The position numbers and the translations under genes were made by a program. A stretch of 45,135 bases of DNA, from contig JACQVF010000070.1 in assembly GCA_016209885.1 (NCBI GenBank), positions 1 through 45,135 of the forward strand. Reading direction: 5' to 3'. The first letter of the stretch is position 1. Every line of letters begins with the position of its first letter. Positions 42,644 through 45,135 of this stretch are shown piece by piece. The notes under the pieces were generated by a model that saw only the letters and a list, made by a program, of their open reading frames with translations, was not told the DNA's origin and made no database searches. Source of the DNA: Gemmatimonadota bacterium. GTDB lineage: Bacteria; Gemmatimonadota; Gemmatimonadetes; Longimicrobiales; Gaopeijiaceae.

Positions 42644-43141
42644 ATGCTCTATTCGACGGCGTGCGAGTACGGGATCCGGGCGCTCACGCACCTGGCCGAG
42701 CGGAAGCCGCGTGACTATCTGCGCCTGCGGGAGGTGGCGCGGGCGGAGGGTATTCCCTATCCCTTCCTCGCCAAGATCTTCCAGGAGCTGGTAAGCGCCG
42801 GCTTGTTGCGCTCGGCCCGGGGGCGTACGGGGGGTTACACACTGGCCCATCCGGCGGGCGAGATCACGCTCTATGACATCAAGGCAGCCATCGACGGGGT
42901 GGCGGAGCTGGAGCAATGTGCGGTGGGGCTGGGGCGCTGTTCTGACGAGATGCCGTGTCCGCAGCATGACAGCTTCAAGCCGATCCGTGAGCAGATCAAA
43001 CGCTACCTCCAGCGTACCACGCTGGCGGACATGGCGCGGGCGCTGGCCCGCAAGCGGGCTCTTCTGTCGGAGGTGGAGCGGCCGGCAAAGGAGCGGCGGG
43101 GGTCGCGGGAAGTCGAGGAGGCGGTGCGCGGTCGTTCGTGA
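42644..43141 (+). CDS. Rrf2-family transcriptional regulator with three candidate Fe-S cysteines
   Basis: The 165-residue protein begins with the Rrf2 winged helix (MLYSTACEYGIRALTHLAE, LREVARAEGIPYPFLAKIFQ, LLRSARGRTGGYTLAHP). It then has cysteines at 92, 99 and 105 (EQCAVGLGRCSDEMPC). IscR, NsrR and RsrR use three cysteines in this loop to hold an Fe-S cluster; here the spacing is CX6CX5C, close to the CX5CX5C of IscR. It is divergent from the korA-rnf-apbE operon, so it probably adjusts that operon to oxygen, nitric oxide or Fe-S supply. No Shine-Dalgarno is visible. The basic tail (about 145-165) looks disordered. Confidence 0.88.
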   Translation: MLYSTACEYGIRALTHLAERKPRDYLRLREVARAEGIPYPFLAKIFQELVSAGLLRSARGRTGGYTLAHPAGEITLYDIKAAIDGVAELEQCAVGLGRCSDEMPCPQHDSFKPIREQIKRYLQRTTLADMARALARKRALLSEVERPAKERRGSREVEEAVRGRS

Positions 43142-43295
43142 GCGCCACGGCGCCGGGCCAGACTGACTTCCTCGCCCGGCCCACGTCCCGAATCTCTGGC
43201 CGCGCTCCAAGTCGGCTGAGGGGGCGCATGGCGTCGCACCACCCCACGCCGCCGGAGGGGTGCCGGCGCCACATTTGGGGGGTGCCGCCGCGGCG

Positions 43296-44537
43296 CTACC
43301 GGGGGGTGCTCCTCGAGCCGGGAATTGAGGCGAGGTAGGCCAGGAGGTCGGCCATCTCGTTCCCTTCGAGGGTGGGCCATGTGATCCCGAGCTCGTGCAT
43401 GCGCGCCTCCATGAGGGGCGCGTGGTTCCACATGAGCCGGGCCGCCTCCACGGGGGAGAGCACGGCTTGCGAGCGGGCGAGGTCGGGGCCCACTGTGCCG
43501 CCCTTCCCGTTCACGGAGTGGCAGCGGACGCACCCTTTTGCGGTGAAGAAGCCGCGGCCTCGGGCTGCGTCGGCGGGCGGTCCGAAGAATCCGATGAAGT
43601 AGAGGTAAGCCACGAGGTCGGAGACCTCCGAGCCCGTGAAGGTCGGGGGCGGCACGTCGAGGCGCTCCATGATCTCCCGCATCCGGGTTCCGTGGTTCCA
43701 CAAGAGCCCTGCGAGTCCGCTGGGCGTCTGGGGCAGGCGTCGCTGACTGAGGTCCGGCCCCACCTTCCCGCCCTCACCCTGCACCGCATGGCAGCGGATG
43801 CACCCCTTGACGGTGAAGAGCTTCCACCCCTCCCTGGGGTCTCCGGGCACCAGGCTCGGAACGGCGAGTCCCTCGCGCTTCCCCTCCCTCCGCAGGTACG
43901 CCAGCAGGTCGGCCATGTCGCTCCCTTCGAAGACGGGAGGCCGGATCTCCAGCGCCTTCATGCGCTCCTGCATGTCGGGGCCGTGGTTCCACATGGCCTG
44001 GATCATGAGGAGCGGCGAACCGTAGTCGCCAAGCCTCTCGACGCTGGGCCCGATCCCTCCCAGCGGCCCCCCCGAGCCATGGCAGGACACGCACTGCTTC
44101 TCGCGGAACAGGCGTGCGCCTCGCACGGGATCGCCCGGCTCGTCGAAGTAGTTGAGCGCGTAGAGGAACGCCATGATATCGGCCATCTCGGAGCCGGAGA
44201 GCACGGGGCGCGTGATCCCCAGCTCCTGCATCCTGGCGCTCATGCCCGGCGAGTGGTTCCAGAAGAGGCCCGCGAGCTGGAGCAGGTCGCGTTGCTGGCC
44301 CAGTCGCGAGAGATTCGGCCCCACGGTGCCGCCTCTTCCGTCGACGCGGTGACAACGGATGCACCCCTTCGTCTCGAACAGCCGTTCGCCCTTGAGCGGG
44401 TCGCCCAGCGGGGTGAAGACCTGTGCGGATGCCGGGCGCGCCAGCGCCGTGAGGCACAGCGCCGTTGCGCACAGCACCGCGATGGCGAGCGGGCGCGCCA
44501 CGCGCTCACCCAACGACGGCCGGTTTCCGCGCTGCAT
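43296..44537 (-). CDS. Four-domain tetraheme cytochrome c
   Basis: A GGAGG six bases upstream supports the start at 44537, which lies inside the preceding gene (32-base overlap). After a signal peptide (RPLAIAVLCATALCLTALARPASA) the protein is four copies of a cytochrome c domain of about 90 residues. Heme sites are at Cys59 (CIRCH), 149 (CVSCH), 246 (CIRCH) and 336 (CVRCH). Each copy ends with a pattern like WNH.P.M..RM..L.I..P...G.EMADL.AYL, where a Met probably serves as the second heme ligand. Repeats 1, 3 and 4 are more alike. It lies immediately after an NrfD-type quinol oxidoreductase subunit, and probably takes electrons from that complex. Confidence 0.88.
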   Translation of the reverse strand: MQRGNRPSLGERVARPLAIAVLCATALCLTALARPASAQVFTPLGDPLKGERLFETKGCIRCHRVDGRGGTVGPNLSRLGQQRDLLQLAGLFWNHSPGMSARMQELGITRPVLSGSEMADIMAFLYALNYFDEPGDPVRGARLFREKQCVSCHGSGGPLGGIGPSVERLGDYGSPLLMIQAMWNHGPDMQERMKALEIRPPVFEGSDMADLLAYLRREGKREGLAVPSLVPGDPREGWKLFTVKGCIRCHAVQGEGGKVGPDLSQRRLPQTPSGLAGLLWNHGTRMREIMERLDVPPPTFTGSEVSDLVAYLYFIGFFGPPADAARGRGFFTAKGCVRCHSVNGKGGTVGPDLARSQAVLSPVEAARLMWNHAPLMEARMHELGITWPTLEGNEMADLLAYLASIPGSRSTPR

Positions 44538-45135
44538 ACGCCGCCTCCTCTTCCTCGGCGGGGCTGGGGAGGTAGCTGCGAATGCGCTCCTCCACCTCCC
44601 GCAGGCCTTTCTCCCTGCCCTCCCTCACCTCCCAGATGGAGACGATGGGGAAGAGCTTCGTGAAGACCATGTAGATCAACGTGAACGTGGCGAAGAATCC
44701 GGCGGTGATCGCCACCTCGACCCAACTCGGGGTGTAGAGTGCGTCCGGCCATGGCAGCCGCGGGTTCACCAGCGTCGGAACGATGATGGTGAAGCGCTCG
44801 AGCCACATGCCAATGACCACGGAGATCGAGGCCACGACGGTCCCCGCCACCGTCCGGGTCCGCCGGTTCGCCAGGATCACGAACGGGATCACGAAGTCGA
44901 AGAGCACCATCGCCCAGAAGAATGGCGCGTAGGGGCCGCTGATCTTCGCCCAGAAGACGGCCATCTCCTGCGGCTCATTGCCGTAGAACGTGGTCAGGTA
45001 CTCGGCGAACGTGAAGTAGAACCAGAGCAGCGTCATCACCAGGAGGAGGACGCCCAGGTAGTCGAAGTGAATGGGCTTGACGTACGCCTCCAGGTGATAG
45101 ACGCGCCGGACGATCGCCATGGCGAGGATCAGGGC
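44506..45135 (-). CDS. NrfD/PsrC/ActC-type quinol-interacting membrane subunit, C-terminal part
   Basis: The frame continues past the right edge, so an apparent Met at 45120 is internal (preceded by ALILA). At least four membrane helices are seen (GVLLLVMTLLWFYFTFAEYL, FFWAMVLFDFVIPFVILA, AGTVVASISVVIGMWLERF, ITAGFFATFTLIYMVFTKLF). These match the end of the NrfD family, which passes electrons between quinones and periplasmic partners in alternative complex III, polysulfide reductase and related complexes. FAEYLTTFYGN and GMWLERFTIIVPTL are ActC-like. The charged tail ends about 32 bases inside the next gene. Whether this is alternative complex III cannot be told without the genes to the right. 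Confidence 0.85.
   Translation of the reverse strand, partial: ALILAMAIVRRVYHLEAYVKPIHFDYLGVLLLVMTLLWFYFTFAEYLTTFYGNEPQEMAVFWAKISGPYAPFFWAMVLFDFVIPFVILANRRTRTVAGTVVASISVVIGMWLERFTIIVPTLVNPRLPWPDALYTPSWVEVAITAGFFATFTLIYMVFTKLFPIVSIWEVREGREKGLREVEERIRSYLPSPAEEEEAAYAARKPAVVG

Noticed and set aside
1..45135. CRISPR arrays, tRNA or rRNA genes, prophage or integrase genes
   Set aside because: No regularly spaced repeats, cloverleaf-like sequences, ribosomal RNA segments or phage genes were found on either strand.

Overview
The window is about 45 kb of very GC-rich bacterial DNA. It combines SusC/SusD-type outer-membrane uptake, a SusC with an STN signalling domain under ECF sigma/FecR control, a DUF5916 beta-barrel protein and many secreted or lipidated enzymes. 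That mix fits a diderm of the FCB/Gemmatimonadota type. I favour Gemmatimonadota, but this is inference from gene style; there is no rRNA or other phylogenetic marker here. No tRNA, rRNA or CRISPR array was seen.

Left edge (1-2515): a gene graveyard. A partial Tat-exported protein runs off the left end. Next to it lie fragments of an M16 peptidase and of an unidentified protein, then a frameshifted IS91-type transposase. That transposase carries a 248-bp MITE-like element flanked by a 10-bp duplication.

Uptake locus (2560-12965, minus strand): ECF sigma factor, FecR anti-sigma regulator, STN-SusC, SusD, a lipoprotein amidohydrolase and a CapA-family protein. The sigma and FecR genes are separated by a remnant of a FAD-linked oxidase. 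To the right are plus-strand M28 peptidase and DUF5916 genes, then a minus-strand radical SAM/SPASM gene, a small Cys-rich protein and a tandem universal stress protein.

Electron-transfer region (21-45 kb): an MtrB-type porin and MtrA-type decaheme cytochrome form a predicted outer-membrane conduit. Beyond them is a diheme lipoprotein cytochrome. The centrepiece is a minus-strand operon of about 15.8 kb, nearly without gaps: korA-korB-X-rnfB-PFOR-rnfC-rnfD-rnfG-rnfE-rnfA-small Cys protein-apbE. It joins two ferredoxin-reducing 2-oxoacid oxidoreductases to a whole Rnf ion pump and its likely flavin and iron maturation factors. The PFOR is unusually large (1696 residues) and ends in its own ferredoxin-like domain. 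Protein X (344 residues) is unrecognised. A divergent Rrf2 regulator with three candidate Fe-S cysteines has a palindrome abutting its own start codon. The right edge holds a four-domain cytochrome c overlapping the end of an NrfD/PsrC-type quinol membrane protein.

Together the right half suggests an organism that oxidises pyruvate and 2-oxoglutarate to reduced ferredoxin, conserves the energy through Rnf, and can pass electrons through multiheme cytochromes to the outside of the cell.
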